DNA from: Actinomadura coerulea
Lineage (GTDB): Bacteria > Actinomycetota > Actinomycetes > Streptosporangiales > Streptosporangiaceae
DNA length: 64,000 bases
Direction: 5' to 3'
NCBI RefSeq assembly: GCF_014208105.1
Contig: NZ_JACHMQ010000001.1
Location: 868,001 to 932,000, forward strand
Shown here: positions 27,103 through 36,372 of the stretch, piece by piece
Layout: every line of letters starts with the position of its first letter
Numbering within the stretch: position 1 is the stretch's first letter
Program-made: the position numbers and the translations under genes
The notes under the pieces: model-generated
Seen by the model: the letters and a program-made list of their open reading frames with translations, nothing else
Database searches by the model: none
Told to the model about the DNA's origin: nothing

Positions 27103-28116
27103 TCATTCGTAGGGGTCCTTGGCCCGCAGGGCCTTTCGTATGATCTCGATGACGTCGCGGTCGGTATAGCCCTGCGCGAGGTCGATTCCGATGACCTCGA
27201 AGAGCTTGCGCGCTTCCTCCACGGTCGGCTCGTCGTCCAGGGGCGCCAGCCTGGCCTGCTCGACCGGGACGCGTCGCGCCTGGTCCAGGCTGGTCTGCAG
27301 CTCCGCGCTCACCCAGCTGTAGTAGAACTTGGCGCTGTCGACGACCAGGGCCTCGCCGCGCGGGTCGTCGCGGGTGACCACCACGCGCGAGGAGGCGAGG
27401 TCGTAGCGCAGCGTCGTCATCGTCTGCGCGAGGCCGATGTCGATGTCGAGCATCGCGAACCGCTGCTTGTGCCAGCACGCCGCCAGGATCGTGGCGTAGG
27501 CCTCCTTGCGGGTGCGCTCCAGCGTCCACGGCTCGCCCGTGGCGTCCGGGCCGTCCGACACCGAGCGGCGGTGGCGCGCGTAGGCCTCGCACACCTCCAC
27601 GTTCGTGGGGTCGAGGATCTCCAGGCGGAACAGCAGCGTCCGCCGTTCGCGGCGCGCGGCGGCCACGCACTCGGGCAGCGTGCGCGCGCGGATGTAGGTG
27701 CCCGTCCCGCCCTTGAAGAACCACCGGTCGGTGTCGCGGCGGGCCTCCGCCAGGACCTGCGCCACCTGCGCCCCGCTGATGACCCGCACGACCGTGGTCT
27801 CGTCCAGCGTGCGCTTGGTGTCGGCCAGGACGCCCGCGAACCCCTCGATGTGGGTCAGCTTGGCGTCGAGTTCACTGAGCGTGGTCGACGAGGCGCGCAG
27901 CGTGTCGCGCACCTCGGCCTCGACCGGGATCCGCCGCCCGCGGTCGCGCAGCACCGACGTCGCCAGCAGGCCGATCACCGCGAGGATGCCGCTGTTGGTG
28001 ATCTCGGTCTCGTTCGGCAGGTTCACCCCTAGGCCGAGCACCGCCACCACGATCGCCAGGACCAGCGCGATCACTGCGTCGGCGTTCTTCCCGAACCAGT
28101 CGGCGAATCGGGCCAT
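27103..28116 (-). CDS. Membrane-anchored protein of unknown function
   Basis: 337 residues from ATG 28114-28116. Two N-terminal membrane segments (ADAVIALVLAIVVAVLGLGV and NSGILAVIGLLATSVL) are followed by a charged helix (~50-110) and a cytoplasmic domain of ~200 residues. Landmarks are DRWFFKGGTGTYIRARTLPE, LLFRLEILDPTNVEVCEAYA and EALVVDSAKFYYSWVSAEL. I do not recognise the family; an enzyme or sensor built on a predicted alpha/beta domain is plausible. It ends with a small helical tail (DRDVIEIIRKALRAKDPYE). It is divergent from the histidine kinase and heads the leftward group of three genes. Confidence 0.75.
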   Translation of the reverse strand: MARFADWFGKNADAVIALVLAIVVAVLGLGVNLPNETEITNSGILAVIGLLATSVLRDRGRRIPVEAEVRDTLRASSTTLSELDAKLTHIEGFAGVLADTKRTLDETTVVRVISGAQVAQVLAEARRDTDRWFFKGGTGTYIRARTLPECVAAARRERRTLLFRLEILDPTNVEVCEAYARHRRSVSDGPDATGEPWTLERTRKEAYATILAACWHKQRFAMLDIDIGLAQTMTTLRYDLASSRVVVTRDDPRGEALVVDSAKFYYSWVSAELQTSLDQARRVPVEQARLAPLDDEPTVEEARKLFEVIGIDLAQGYTDRDVIEIIRKALRAKDPYE

Positions 28117-28229
28117 GGTGCGGTTTCCCCGTCCTAGTCGGCGCCGGGGCCCTGGGGACGCTGTGGGCCCGTCCCCTCGAACGGCACGACCGGCGCGGTC
28201 ATCGTAACCACAGCGTCCATTCGCTTTGA

Positions 28230-28250
28230 AAGCCCTGCAGGTAAGGGCTT
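28230..28250. other. Hairpin in the divergent promoter region
   Basis: AAGCCCT (28230-28236) pairs with AGGGCTT (28244-28250) around a 7-nt loop. It lies between the divergent starts of the membrane-anchored protein and the histidine kinase. It may be an operator; neither flanking gene ends here, so a terminator is unlikely. Confidence 0.45.
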
Positions 28251-28299
28251 CGCTCAGGTGTGCGACAGGTGCCCTTCCGGTCGCTATAGGCTCGTCGCC

Positions 28300-29451
28300 A
28301 TGCGCGTACGGGGCTGGTGGTCGGGGGCATGGCCCACCCGGCGTTCCCGTGCCTTCGACGTCGCGATCGCCGTGTCGTTCGCGGGGCTCGACGGCGTTTT
28401 CATGTGGTTCGCCGACCAGAAGTTCTGGCTGCCCCCGCCCGTCGTCTCCGCCTGCAGCGTCGTGCTCGGCCTGGCCCTGATCGTGCGGCGCACCCATCCG
28501 GTGGCGCTGGGCGTGTTCGCGGTGGTGTTCGGCACCGTCACGGGCGCCGGAGCGTTCAGCACCCTCATCGTCCTGTACTCGCTCGCCGCCTACACCGCGT
28601 CCCGCCGCACGGTCGTGGCCATCGCCGTAGGCTGCTACGTCGCCAGCCTCGTCTTCCCGGCCCCGACCGCGGCGACGGAGTCCTTCCTCGCCCAGTCGAT
28701 CTTCGGGATCGCGTTCGTCGGGGTCCCCGTCCTGCTGGGTCTCTACATGGGCGCGCGCAAGCAGCTCCTGGCCTCGCTCCAGGAACGCGCGGCGAGACTC
28801 GAACGCGAGCAGCACCTGCTCGCGGAGCGCGCGCGGGGAGAGGAACGCACCCGCATCGCGCGGGAGATGCACGACGTGGTCGCCAACCGCATCAGCGTGA
28901 TGGTCGTCCACGCGGGCGCGCTGAAGGCGATCGCCGTCCGCGACCCGGCGCGGGCCGCCGAGACGGCCTCGGTCATCGGCGACATGGGGCGGCAGGCGCT
29001 GGAGGAGCTCCGCCACGTCGTCGGGGTGCTCAGGCAGGGGGAGGAGGCCCTCCCGCAGCAGGTCGTGACGCTGGCCCACCTCCGCGAGCTGGTCGGCCAG
29101 TCCGGCGCCGCGGGCCTGCGCGTGGACCTGACGATCCGCGGTGAGGAGCGCCCCATGCCCGCCGCCGTCGGCCGGACGGTCTACCGGCTCGTGCAGGAGG
29201 CCCTCACCAACGTCCACAAGCACGCCGGCGCCGCCGACACCCGCGTTGACCTCGGCCTCCTCCCGGAGGCCGTCGAAGTGGAGATCGCCAACGAGCCGCC
29301 CACGGCCGGGCCCGAGCACCGGCTGCCCTCCGGCGGGAACGGCCTGGTGGGGCTGCGCGAGCGCGTCACCGCCCTCGGCGGCAGCTTCGACGCCGGCCCC
29401 CGCGGCGGCGGCTACGCCGTCCGGGCCCGGCTCCCCCTGCCCGCCTCCTGA
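28300..29451 (+). CDS. Two-component sensor histidine kinase (HisKA_3/NarL class), orphan
   Basis: 383 residues. About five membrane helices occupy residues 20-150, then a coiled linker ([20 protein letters not shown]). The dimerisation/phosphoacceptor domain is [20 protein letters not shown] (His in EMHD). The ATPase domain has the N-box [10 protein letters not shown] and G-box [11 protein letters not shown]. This class normally phosphorylates a LuxR-type regulator encoded next door, but no response regulator is present on either side: upstream is a divergent membrane protein and downstream is uvrB. The signal is unknown. A TATAGG sequence lies ~9 nt before the ATG, so the leader is very short. 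Confidence 0.92.
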   Translation: MRVRGWWSGAWPTRRSRAFDVAIAVSFAGLDGVFMWFADQKFWLPPPVVSACSVVLGLALIVRRTHPVALGVFAVVFGTVTGAGAFSTLIVLYSLAAYTASRRTVVAIAVGCYVASLVFPAPTAATESFLAQSIFGIAFVGVPVLLGLYMGARKQLLASLQERAARLEREQHLLAERARGEERTRIAREMHDVVANRISVMVVHAGALKAIAVRDPARAAETASVIGDMGRQALEELRHVVGVLRQGEEALPQQVVTLAHLRELVGQSGAAGLRVDLTIRGEERPMPAAVGRTVYRLVQEALTNVHKHAGAADTRVDLGLLPEAVEVEIANEPPTAGPEHRLPSGGNGLVGLRERVTALGGSFDAGPRGGGYAVRARLPLPAS

Positions 29452-29543
29452 GCCGGGGCCGCGCCGCCCGCGCGGCCGCGGAATGTCGGAGGCCCTGCAT
29501 ACAGTTGGAGAGCAGGGAGTACGCCGGATCCAGGGGAGTGTCG

Positions 29544-31661
29544 ATGCGCCCAGTCACGGACCTGCGGCGCCGGGTGGCGCCGTTCGAGGTCGTCACCGAG
29601 ATGACGCCGTCGGGCGACCAGCCGCAGGCGATCGCCGAGCTCGCCGCCCGGGTGTCGAACGGCGAGAAGGACACCGTGCTTCTCGGCGCGACCGGCACCG
29701 GCAAGACCGCCACCATCGCGTGGCTGGTGGAGAAGCTGCAGCGGCCCGTCCTCGTCATGCAGCCGAACAAGACCCTCGCCGCCCAGTTCGCCAACGAGCT
29801 GCGCGAGATGCTGCCGAACAACGCCGTCGAGTACTTCGTGTCGTACTACGACTACTACCAGCCCGAGGCGTACATCCCGCAGACCGACACCTACATCGAG
29901 AAGGACTCCTCGATCAACGACGAGGTCGACCGGCTGCGGCACTCGGCGACCAACTCGCTGCTCACCCGCCGCGACACCGTCGTCGTCGCGTCCGTGTCCT
30001 GCATCTACGGCCTGGGCACCCCGCAGGAGTACGTCGACCGGATGGTCCGGCTGAAGGTCGGCCAGGAGATCGACCGCGACGACCTGCTCCGGCAGCTCGT
30101 CGGCATGCAGTACACCCGCAACGACCTCGCCTTCACCCGCGGCACCTTCCGCGTCCGCGGCGACACCGTCGAGATCATCCCGCAGTACGAGGAGCTCGCC
30201 GTCCGGATCGAGATGTTCGGCGACGAGATCGAGAAGCTCGCCACCCTGCACCCGCTCACCGGCGAACTGATCACCGAGGACGAGGAGCTGTACGTCTTCC
30301 CCGCCTCCCACTACGTCGCCGGCCCCGAGCGCATGGAGCGGGCCATCGGCCAGATCGAGGCCGAGCTGGGGGAGACCCTCGCCGTGATGGAGCGGCAGGG
30401 CAAGATGCTGGAGGCGCAGCGCCTGCGCATGCGCACCACCTACGACATCGAGATGATGCGGCAGGTCGGCACCTGCTCCGGCATCGAGAACTACTCCCGG
30501 CACATCGACGGCCGCGGCCCCGGCACCGCCCCCAACACCCTCCTGGACTACTTCCCCGAGGACTTCCTCCTCGTCGTCGACGAGTCCCACCAGACGGTCC
30601 CGCAGATCGGCGCCATGTACGAGGGCGACGCGTCCCGCAAGCGGATGCTGGTCGAGCACGGGTTCCGGCTGCCGTCCGCCATGGACAACCGCCCGCTGAA
30701 ATGGGAGGAGTTCCTCGACCGGATCGGCCAGACCGTCTACCTGTCGGCGACGCCCGGCACCTACGAGATGAACCGCGTCAAGGGCGACGTCGTCGAGCAG
30801 GTCATCCGCCCCACCGGCCTGATCGACCCCGAGATCGTCGTGAAGCCGACCAAGGGCCAGATCGACGACCTCATCCACGAGATCCGCGAGCGCACCGAGC
30901 GCGACGAGCGCGTCCTCGTCACCACCCTCACCAAGAAGATGTCCGAGGACCTCACCGACTACCTCCTCGAACTCGGCATCCAGGTCCGCTACCTGCACAG
31001 CGAGGTCGACACCCTGCGCCGCATCGAGCTGCTGCGCGAGCTGCGCGCCGGCGACTTCGACGTCCTCGTCGGCATCAACCTGCTCCGCGAGGGCCTCGAC
31101 CTGCCCGAGGTCTCCCTCGTGGCGATCCTGGACGCCGACAAGGAGGGCTTCCTGCGCTCGGAGACGTCCCTCATCCAGACGATCGGCCGCGCGGCCCGCA
31201 ACGTGTCGGGCCAGGTCCACATGTACGCCGACACCGTCACCCCGTCCATGGAGCGGGCGATCGACGAGACCACCCGGCGCCGCGCCAAGCAGCGCGCCTA
31301 CAACGAGGAGCACGGCATCGAGCCGCGGGCGCTGCGCAAGCGCATCGCCGACATCCTCGACTCCCTCGCCCGCGAGGACGCCGACACCGAGACCCTGATC
31401 GGCGGCGCCGGCCGCCAGCAGAGCCGCGGCAAGGCGCCCGTCCCCGGCCTCGCCTCCCGCACCAGGGAGGCCGGCCGGCACGCCGCCGACCTGGTCGGCG
31501 AGCGCCCCCGCGAGGAGCTGGAGGGCCTCATCGAGCAGATGACCGCCCAGATGCACCAGGCCGCCACCGACCTGCAGTTCGAACTCGCCGCCCGACTCCG
31601 TGACGAGATCAAGGAGCTCAAGCGCGAACTCCGCGACATGAAGGAGGCCGGCGTCAAGTAG
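29544..31661 (+). CDS. uvrB: UvrABC excinuclease subunit B
   Basis: 705 residues, full length. UvrB receives damaged DNA from UvrA and positions UvrC in nucleotide excision repair. Helicase motif I GATGTGKT, the beta-hairpin [20 protein letters not shown], the DESH box, [20 protein letters not shown] (motif V) and [11 protein letters not shown] (motif VI) are intact. The C-terminal UVR domain for UvrC contact is present ([19 protein letters not shown]). ATG 29544 is preceded by CAGGGGAG, so it is favoured over in-frame codons further upstream. A TACAGT -10 candidate lies ~45 nt upstream. Synteny with polA-rpsA-coaE supports the call. Confidence 0.98.
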   Translation: MRPVTDLRRRVAPFEVVTEMTPSGDQPQAIAELAARVSNGEKDTVLLGATGTGKTATIAWLVEKLQRPVLVMQPNKTLAAQFANELREMLPNNAVEYFVSYYDYYQPEAYIPQTDTYIEKDSSINDEVDRLRHSATNSLLTRRDTVVVASVSCIYGLGTPQEYVDRMVRLKVGQEIDRDDLLRQLVGMQYTRNDLAFTRGTFRVRGDTVEIIPQYEELAVRIEMFGDEIEKLATLHPLTGELITEDEELYVFPASHYVAGPERMERAIGQIEAELGETLAVMERQGKMLEAQRLRMRTTYDIEMMRQVGTCSGIENYSRHIDGRGPGTAPNTLLDYFPEDFLLVVDESHQTVPQIGAMYEGDASRKRMLVEHGFRLPSAMDNRPLKWEEFLDRIGQTVYLSATPGTYEMNRVKGDVVEQVIRPTGLIDPEIVVKPTKGQIDDLIHEIRERTERDERVLVTTLTKKMSEDLTDYLLELGIQVRYLHSEVDTLRRIELLRELRAGDFDVLVGINLLREGLDLPEVSLVAILDADKEGFLRSETSLIQTIGRAARNVSGQVHMYADTVTPSMERAIDETTRRRAKQRAYNEEHGIEPRALRKRIADILDSLAREDADTETLIGGAGRQQSRGKAPVPGLASRTREAGRHAADLVGERPREELEGLIEQMTAQMHQAATDLQFELAARLRDEIKELKRELRDMKEAGVK

Positions 31662-31756
31662 CCCCGGGGTCGGAGGCCCCTGGCCTTTGGACCGCCCGGG
31701 GTGGTGTGCCTGCGGCTCGGGTGGCCGGACGGTGGTCTCGGTCCGGCGCCGCATGT

Positions 31757-32350
31757 TCACGGTGCGGTCAGGGCGGTCGGGGACGGGCGCTGCCTGCGGC
31801 GGAGGCAGTAGGCGACGGTCGCGGCGGCGAGGAGCGGGCCCCAGGCGATGAGGGGGCCGTAGGAGACGGCGAAGAGGATGAGCCTCCAGCCTTCGAGCCG
31901 CACCGCGGTCCCGTCCGGCGCGGTGAAGTCGTTGAAGCCGGGGAGGGCCGTGAGCGTTCCGACGGTGAGGGCGGCGGCGCCCATGCCCGCCGGGGCGGCG
32001 GCGGCCAGGACGGGGATCCTGCGTCCGGCGAGGCCCGGGACCCAGCGCGGGACCACCTCGCCCCACCGGGAGACGAGGCCGACGGCGAGGAAGGCCAGGG
32101 CTTCGCTGAGGACGCTGAGGAAGATCGTGTACCCCCACATCGGGACCCAGGCGGGGACGTCGCCGCGCGCGTCGCTCATGTCCCCGCGGAGCGGGCCGAT
32201 CGGAGCGCCGAAGCCGAGCGCGATCCGCCAGAGGCAGGACGGCAGCACCACCAGGCTCGCGGCGTAGGCGGAGACGACCGCCCACCGCGGTGCGTCCGCG
32301 ACGGTATGGCCGTGCGTCCGGCGTACCACCGCCCTTGCGTTCCTCAGCAT
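31757..32350 (-). CDS. Small polytopic membrane protein
   Basis: 197 residues. Four hydrophobic segments are visible, around VVSAYAASLVVLPSCLWRIA, GYTIFLSVLSEALAFLAVGL, IPVLAAAAPAGMGAAALTVG and LILFAVSYGPLIAWGPLL. The N-terminus (LRNARAVVRRTHGHTVADAP) is basic and should be cytoplasmic. There is no enzymatic motif and no recognised family. It converges on uvrB with ~95 bp between and is divergent from the ADP-ribosylglycohydrolase-like gene. The function is unknown. Confidence 0.8.
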   Translation of the reverse strand: MLRNARAVVRRTHGHTVADAPRWAVVSAYAASLVVLPSCLWRIALGFGAPIGPLRGDMSDARGDVPAWVPMWGYTIFLSVLSEALAFLAVGLVSRWGEVVPRWVPGLAGRRIPVLAAAAPAGMGAAALTVGTLTALPGFNDFTAPDGTAVRLEGWRLILFAVSYGPLIAWGPLLAAATVAYCLRRRQRPSPTALTAP

Positions 32351-32520
32351 GTTCGCCCTTTCGATCGTGCGGTCGCCTGCACGGCCAGTGAAGTGCCTGG
32401 GCCCGCCGGGGAACCTCCCTCCCGCGCGTGATCCGGCTCCCCTCCGGGAGGGAGCGGCCACCCTGCCGTTAGAGGACCGCCGGGGAGGACGAGGCCCGGC
32501 TGCGGGCGGTGCGACGGCGG

Positions 32521-32526
32521 TACCGT
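32521..32526 (+). promoter_or_regulatory. -10 box (TACCGT) of the ADP-ribosylglycohydrolase-like gene
   Basis: TACCGT is 7 nt upstream of ATG 32534, with no ribosome-binding site between, again implying a leaderless mRNA. Confidence 0.4.
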
Positions 32527-32533
32527 TTCCCGC

Positions 32534-33643
32534 ATGGCGGACATGACAGGCGATCGGATGCTGGGGTGCCTGTTCGGCGGGGCGGTGGGGGAGGCGCTCG
32601 GACGTCCGGTGGAGGGAATGTCGATCAGCGAGATCCGCGCGGCGTACGGGCCCGCGGGCGTGACGGGGCTTCCCGGCCGCGCGGAGATCGGCGAGGCGAC
32701 GCAGCTGAGCCTGCTCACCGCGCAGGCGGGCGTCCAGGCGTCCATCCGGGCCCGGGCGAGGGGGATCGGCGGCGCGTACTTCGGGCTGGTGCAGGCGAAC
32801 TACCTCGCGTGGCTGCGCGCCCAGGGCGAGCGGATCCCGGAGCAGGACTCGCTGGTGAGCGGTCCGGCGCTGCGCGATCCGGCGGTGACGGCCCGGCGCG
32901 GCGCCGGCCGCACCACCCTCGCCGCGCTGCGCATGGCGGCCGAGCGCGGAAAACCGGGGTGGCCGCTCGGCACGGTGGACGAGCCCGTCAACGACTCCAA
33001 GGGCTGCGCCGGGACGGTCCGGGCCGCGCCGTGCGGCTTCGGGTATCCCGATCCCGGGGCCGTCTTCACCCGGGGGCAGGGCGCGGCGGCGCTCACGCAC
33101 GGCCACCCGTCCGGCCGCCTCCCCGCCGGCGCGCTCGCCGTGGCGGTGTCGGCGCTCGTGCATGGCGCCACCCTCGCCGGCGCGCTGGAGCGCGCCATGG
33201 CGGAACTGCGCGAGCATGAAGGGCACGAGGAGACGGCGGCGGCCCTGGAGAAGGCGCTGGCACTGCCGCGCGGAGGCCCGGCGCCCGAGCGGCTGGAGAG
33301 CCTCGGCGGCGGATTCACCGCTCCGGAGGCCCTCGCCGTCGCCGTCCACGCCGCGCTGGCCGCGGAGGCCGAGGGCGGGTACCCGCTGGAGATCGTTCCG
33401 CGCGGGATGCTGCTGGCCGTCAACCACTCCGGCGACAGCGACTCCACCGGCGCCATCTGCGGGAACCTCCTCGGCGCCCGGTACGGCTCGCGGGCCGTCC
33501 CCGAGCACTGGCGCGCGGGCGTGGAGGCCGCCGGCGCCATCGCCGTCCTCGCCGAGGGCAGCGCCGTCGAGTTCGGCCCGAACCCGCCCGCCGACTCCTA
33601 CGGCGAGCCGCCGATGGACTGGCACCTGCGCTTCTACGCCTGA
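32534..33643 (+). CDS. ADP-ribosylglycohydrolase family protein, N-terminal metal site altered
   Basis: 369 residues. The fold is recognisable from LGCLFGGAVGEALGRPVEGM at the N-terminus and NHSGDSDSTGAICGNLLGA near residue 300, the second metal-binding motif of DraG/ARH enzymes, which remove ADP-ribose from proteins or small molecules using a dinuclear Mg/Mn site. The first metal motif, normally T/S-D-D-T, reads GEATQLSL, so both aspartates are missing. It may still bind ADP-ribose or be catalytically altered. It forms a rightward group with GNAT and SGNH genes, though each has its own promoter-like sequence. Confidence 0.85.
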   Translation: MADMTGDRMLGCLFGGAVGEALGRPVEGMSISEIRAAYGPAGVTGLPGRAEIGEATQLSLLTAQAGVQASIRARARGIGGAYFGLVQANYLAWLRAQGERIPEQDSLVSGPALRDPAVTARRGAGRTTLAALRMAAERGKPGWPLGTVDEPVNDSKGCAGTVRAAPCGFGYPDPGAVFTRGQGAAALTHGHPSGRLPAGALAVAVSALVHGATLAGALERAMAELREHEGHEETAAALEKALALPRGGPAPERLESLGGGFTAPEALAVAVHAALAAEAEGGYPLEIVPRGMLLAVNHSGDSDSTGAICGNLLGARYGSRAVPEHWRAGVEAAGAIAVLAEGSAVEFGPNPPADSYGEPPMDWHLRFYA

Positions 33644-33697
33644 GCGGGGGCCGGATAACCGGAGGACGGGGCCCGGGGGAGCGCCTACGATCGCGGC

Positions 33698-34204
33698 ATG
33701 GAGCATGAGGTCCGTACGGCGCGGGGGGAGGACCTGGCCGGGCTGGCGGAGATCGAGAACTCGGGCGACGCGATGTTCCAGAGGATCGGCATCGTGTTCC
33801 CGCCCGGTCCGACCGTGGTCGAGCAGATGATCGGCAAGGGCGCGGACATCGTGGTGGCCGGGGACCCGCCGGTCGGGTTCGCCGCCGTCGAGGAGGTCGA
33901 CGGGGCCGCGCACCTGGAGCAGATCTCGGTGCGCGGCGACCTGGTGGGGCGGGGGCTCGGCGTCCTGCTGCTGGACGAGGTGAAGGCGCGGGCCGCCGCG
34001 GCCGGGTGGCCCGGGGTCAGCCTCCTGACGTTCCGGGACGTCCCGTGGAACGGCCCCTGGTACGCCCGGCACGGATTCGCGGAACTGCCGCGGGAGCGGT
34101 GGGGGCCGGGGATCGCGGCCTACTGGGACGCCGAGATCGAGGCCGGCCTGCACGGGCTGGGCCCCCGGCTGGTCATGTGGGCGCCGCTCGGACGGCCCAG
34201 TTAA
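33698..34204 (+). CDS. GNAT-family N-acetyltransferase
   Basis: 168 residues. The order of elements is standard: VRTARGEDLAGLAEIENSGD (N-terminal helix), EQISVRGDLVGRGLGVLLLDEVK (acetyl-CoA loop R/G-x-G-x-G/A) and PWYARHGFAELPRERWGPG (C-terminal motif). The acceptor is unknown. TACGAT at 33686-33691 lies 6 nt from the ATG, so the mRNA is probably leaderless. The A/T-rich stretch just after the stop (34203-34222) looks like the promoter of the next gene, not coding sequence. Confidence 0.85.
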   Translation: MEHEVRTARGEDLAGLAEIENSGDAMFQRIGIVFPPGPTVVEQMIGKGADIVVAGDPPVGFAAVEEVDGAAHLEQISVRGDLVGRGLGVLLLDEVKARAAAAGWPGVSLLTFRDVPWNGPWYARHGFAELPRERWGPGIAAYWDAEIEAGLHGLGPRLVMWAPLGRPS

Positions 34205-34288
34205 AAATCTACAATGTAAAGGCGGGAACCCGGGGCGCCGTCCGGACGTCTGGCCCATGGACGTCCGGCGCGTGCACGAAGGAGAACG
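34205..34288 (+). promoter_or_regulatory. A/T-rich promoter of the SGNH esterase
   Basis: The unusually A/T-rich TAAAAATCTACAATGTAAAG contains the -10 match TACAAT (34211-34216). Transcription would start near 34222, giving a ~65-nt leader that ends with the ribosome-binding site GAAGGAG before ATG 34289. Confidence 0.55.
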
Positions 34289-35326
34289 ATGATCAGCCCG
34301 GTCGCATGGGTGCGGGGCCGTCTCGGCGAGCGGGGCACCGCGCTGGCGCTCCTGGCGCTGCTGCTGGCGCTGGCGGTCGTCCCGCTGGTGGCGATGCCGG
34401 CGGCGCGGTGCGAGGTGTTCGGGAGCGGGTGCCGCACTCCGGACCCCGAGCAGCGCTCGGACCCCGTCGCCGCGGCCACCCGGACGATCACCCCCGTCGA
34501 GGTGGCGACGCGGGGCGCCTACGTCGCGCTGGGGGACTCGTACTCGGCGGGCGTCGGGGCGGAGGCGACCGTGGGCGACCAGAACCCGCTCGACCGGTGC
34601 CACCGGACGTCGAAGGCGTACTACCACGAGGTCTCGCGGACGTTCCGCTTCGCGAAGGGCACGGAGTTCTGGGCGTGCTCCGGCGCGACCACCGCCGACG
34701 TCCTGGACGGACGAGGCGGCGAACCCCCGCAGATCGGCCGCGTCGGGCGGGACACCAGCCTGGTCACCATCAGCATCGGCGGCAACGACGTCGGGTTCTC
34801 GCGGGTGCTCGCCGGCTGCGTGGTCAAGCTGCCGTGGGGCCGGGGCTGCTCGGCGCAGGGCGAGGAGATCGCCAAGCGGATGGCCGAGCTCCGGCGGAGC
34901 CTGCCCGCCCTGCTGGCCGAGATCACCGCGCGGGCGCCGTACGCGCGGGTGGTCGTGATGTCCTACCCCAAGGCGTTCTCCGAGATCAGTGGCGTGGACG
35001 GGGACAACATCACCCTGCCGGACCAGCGCTGGCTGAACGCGCGGGCCTACGAGCTGGACGGGGTGATCCGGCAGTCGGTGACGGAGGCCGACGCGCGCAA
35101 GGCGGCCGGGCACCGGCCCGGCAGCGTCGAGTTCGTGGACGCCTACGGCGCGTTCGCCGGCCACGAGGTCGGCAGCCGCGACGCCTACATGAACGGCCTG
35201 ACGCTGAACCTGTCGGCGCTCGAAGCGGAGCCGCGCAGCTACCACCCGACGGCCGCGGGGCAGCAGGCGCTCGCCCGGCTCTTCGTCGACCAGATCAAGA
35301 AGGGCCCGGGCCGCGCGCTCTCCTGA
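34289..35326 (+). CDS. Secreted SGNH-fold esterase/lipase
   Basis: 345 residues. The N-terminal hydrophobic stretch (TALALLALLLALAVVPLVAM) is a signal peptide or anchor. The catalytic SGNH blocks are complete: YVALGDSYSAGVGA (block I, Ser), SGATTADV (block II, Gly), SIGGNDVGF (block III, Asn) and SYHPTAAGQQAL (block V, His). Four Cys residues in the mature part (CEVFGSGC, RCHRTSK, WACSG, GCVV...GC) suggest disulfides. The type resembles Streptomyces secreted phospholipase/lipase SGNH enzymes. The strong ribosome-binding site GAAGGAG decides the start. It acts outside the cell; the substrate is unproven. Confidence 0.92.
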   Translation: MISPVAWVRGRLGERGTALALLALLLALAVVPLVAMPAARCEVFGSGCRTPDPEQRSDPVAAATRTITPVEVATRGAYVALGDSYSAGVGAEATVGDQNPLDRCHRTSKAYYHEVSRTFRFAKGTEFWACSGATTADVLDGRGGEPPQIGRVGRDTSLVTISIGGNDVGFSRVLAGCVVKLPWGRGCSAQGEEIAKRMAELRRSLPALLAEITARAPYARVVVMSYPKAFSEISGVDGDNITLPDQRWLNARAYELDGVIRQSVTEADARKAAGHRPGSVEFVDAYGAFAGHEVGSRDAYMNGLTLNLSALEAEPRSYHPTAAGQQALARLFVDQIKKGPGRALS

Positions 35327-35400
35327 CCGCGCCGTCTGATCTCGCCGCGACCGGTGAGAGCGGTCCCCGGACAGGGCACGACTGTCCTGGGGGTTCTGCG

Positions 35401-36366
35401 ATGGCCATCACGATCGCGCTCGCGGGGGACACGATGCTGGGACGCGGCGTGGCGGAGGAGATCGCCGCGTTCGGTCCGCACGGGCTGTTCTCCGACGGGG
35501 TGCGCGAGGTCTTCCGCGAGGCGGACCTCGCCCTGGTGAACCTGGAGTGCTGCGTGTCCGGGCGCGGCCGGCGGTGGGACGCGCCCGGCAAGCCGTTCCA
35601 CTTCCGCGCGCCGCCGGCCGCGGCCGAAGCCCTCGCCGACCTCGGCGTGGACTGCGTGACGCTCGCCAACAACCACGCCTTGGACTACGGGCCGGACGCG
35701 CTGGCGGACACGCTCGACCTCCTGCGGCGGGCGGGCGTCCGGACCGTCGGCGCCGGCGAGGACGCCCGGCGGGCGCGGGAGCCCGCCGTCCTGGAGGCCG
35801 GGGGAGTGCGGGTCGCGGTCGTCGGCGTCACCGACCATCCGGCCGACTTCGCCGCGGGGCCGGACCGGCCGGGTGTCGCCCACGCCGACCTGGAGGACGG
35901 CGTCCCCGGGTTCCTGCTGGAGGAGATCCGGCGGCTCCGCGGCGGGCACGACGCCGTCCTGGTCATGCCGCACTGGGGCCCGAACATGATCCCGGCGCCG
36001 CTGCCGTACGTGCGGCGTGCGGCGGGGAGGCTGGTGGACGCGGGCGCGACGCTCGTCGCCGGGAGTTCCGCGCACGTCTTCCACCCCGTGGTGTGGCCGG
36101 TCGTGTTCGACATGGGCGACTTCGTCGACGACTACGCCGTCGACGCGCTGCTGCGCAACGACCTCGGGCTGCTGTTCCTGGTGACGCTGGGCGCCGCCGG
36201 GCCGTCGCGGATCGAGGCGGTGCCGATCCGGCTGGACTTCTGCCGCACCCGCCTGGCGGACGGCGACGACCGCGCCTGGATCATCGACCGCTTCGCCAAG
36301 GCCTGCGCCGCCTTCGACACGCCGGTGACCGTCCGGGACGGCCGGCTCGTCGTCGAACGGCTGTAG
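35401..36366 (+). CDS. CapA-family (PGA_cap) metallophosphoesterase-like protein
   Basis: 321 residues. The family signature is read at once: IALAGDTMLGRGVAEEI, ALVNLECCVSG, CVTLANNHALDYG and MPHWGPNMIPAP, then AGSSAHVFHPVVW. These are the metal-ligand positions of the calcineurin-like CapA/PgsA group, known for poly-gamma-glutamate assembly in Bacillus. No signal peptide is visible and the gene stands without PgsB/C partners, so a cytoplasmic enzyme role is likelier than capsule export. It converges on the TetR gene with 6 bp between stops. Confidence 0.9.
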   Translation: MAITIALAGDTMLGRGVAEEIAAFGPHGLFSDGVREVFREADLALVNLECCVSGRGRRWDAPGKPFHFRAPPAAAEALADLGVDCVTLANNHALDYGPDALADTLDLLRRAGVRTVGAGEDARRAREPAVLEAGGVRVAVVGVTDHPADFAAGPDRPGVAHADLEDGVPGFLLEEIRRLRGGHDAVLVMPHWGPNMIPAPLPYVRRAAGRLVDAGATLVAGSSAHVFHPVVWPVVFDMGDFVDDYAVDALLRNDLGLLFLVTLGAAGPSRIEAVPIRLDFCRTRLADGDDRAWIIDRFAKACAAFDTPVTVRDGRLVVERL

Positions 36367-36372
36367 GGGGCA

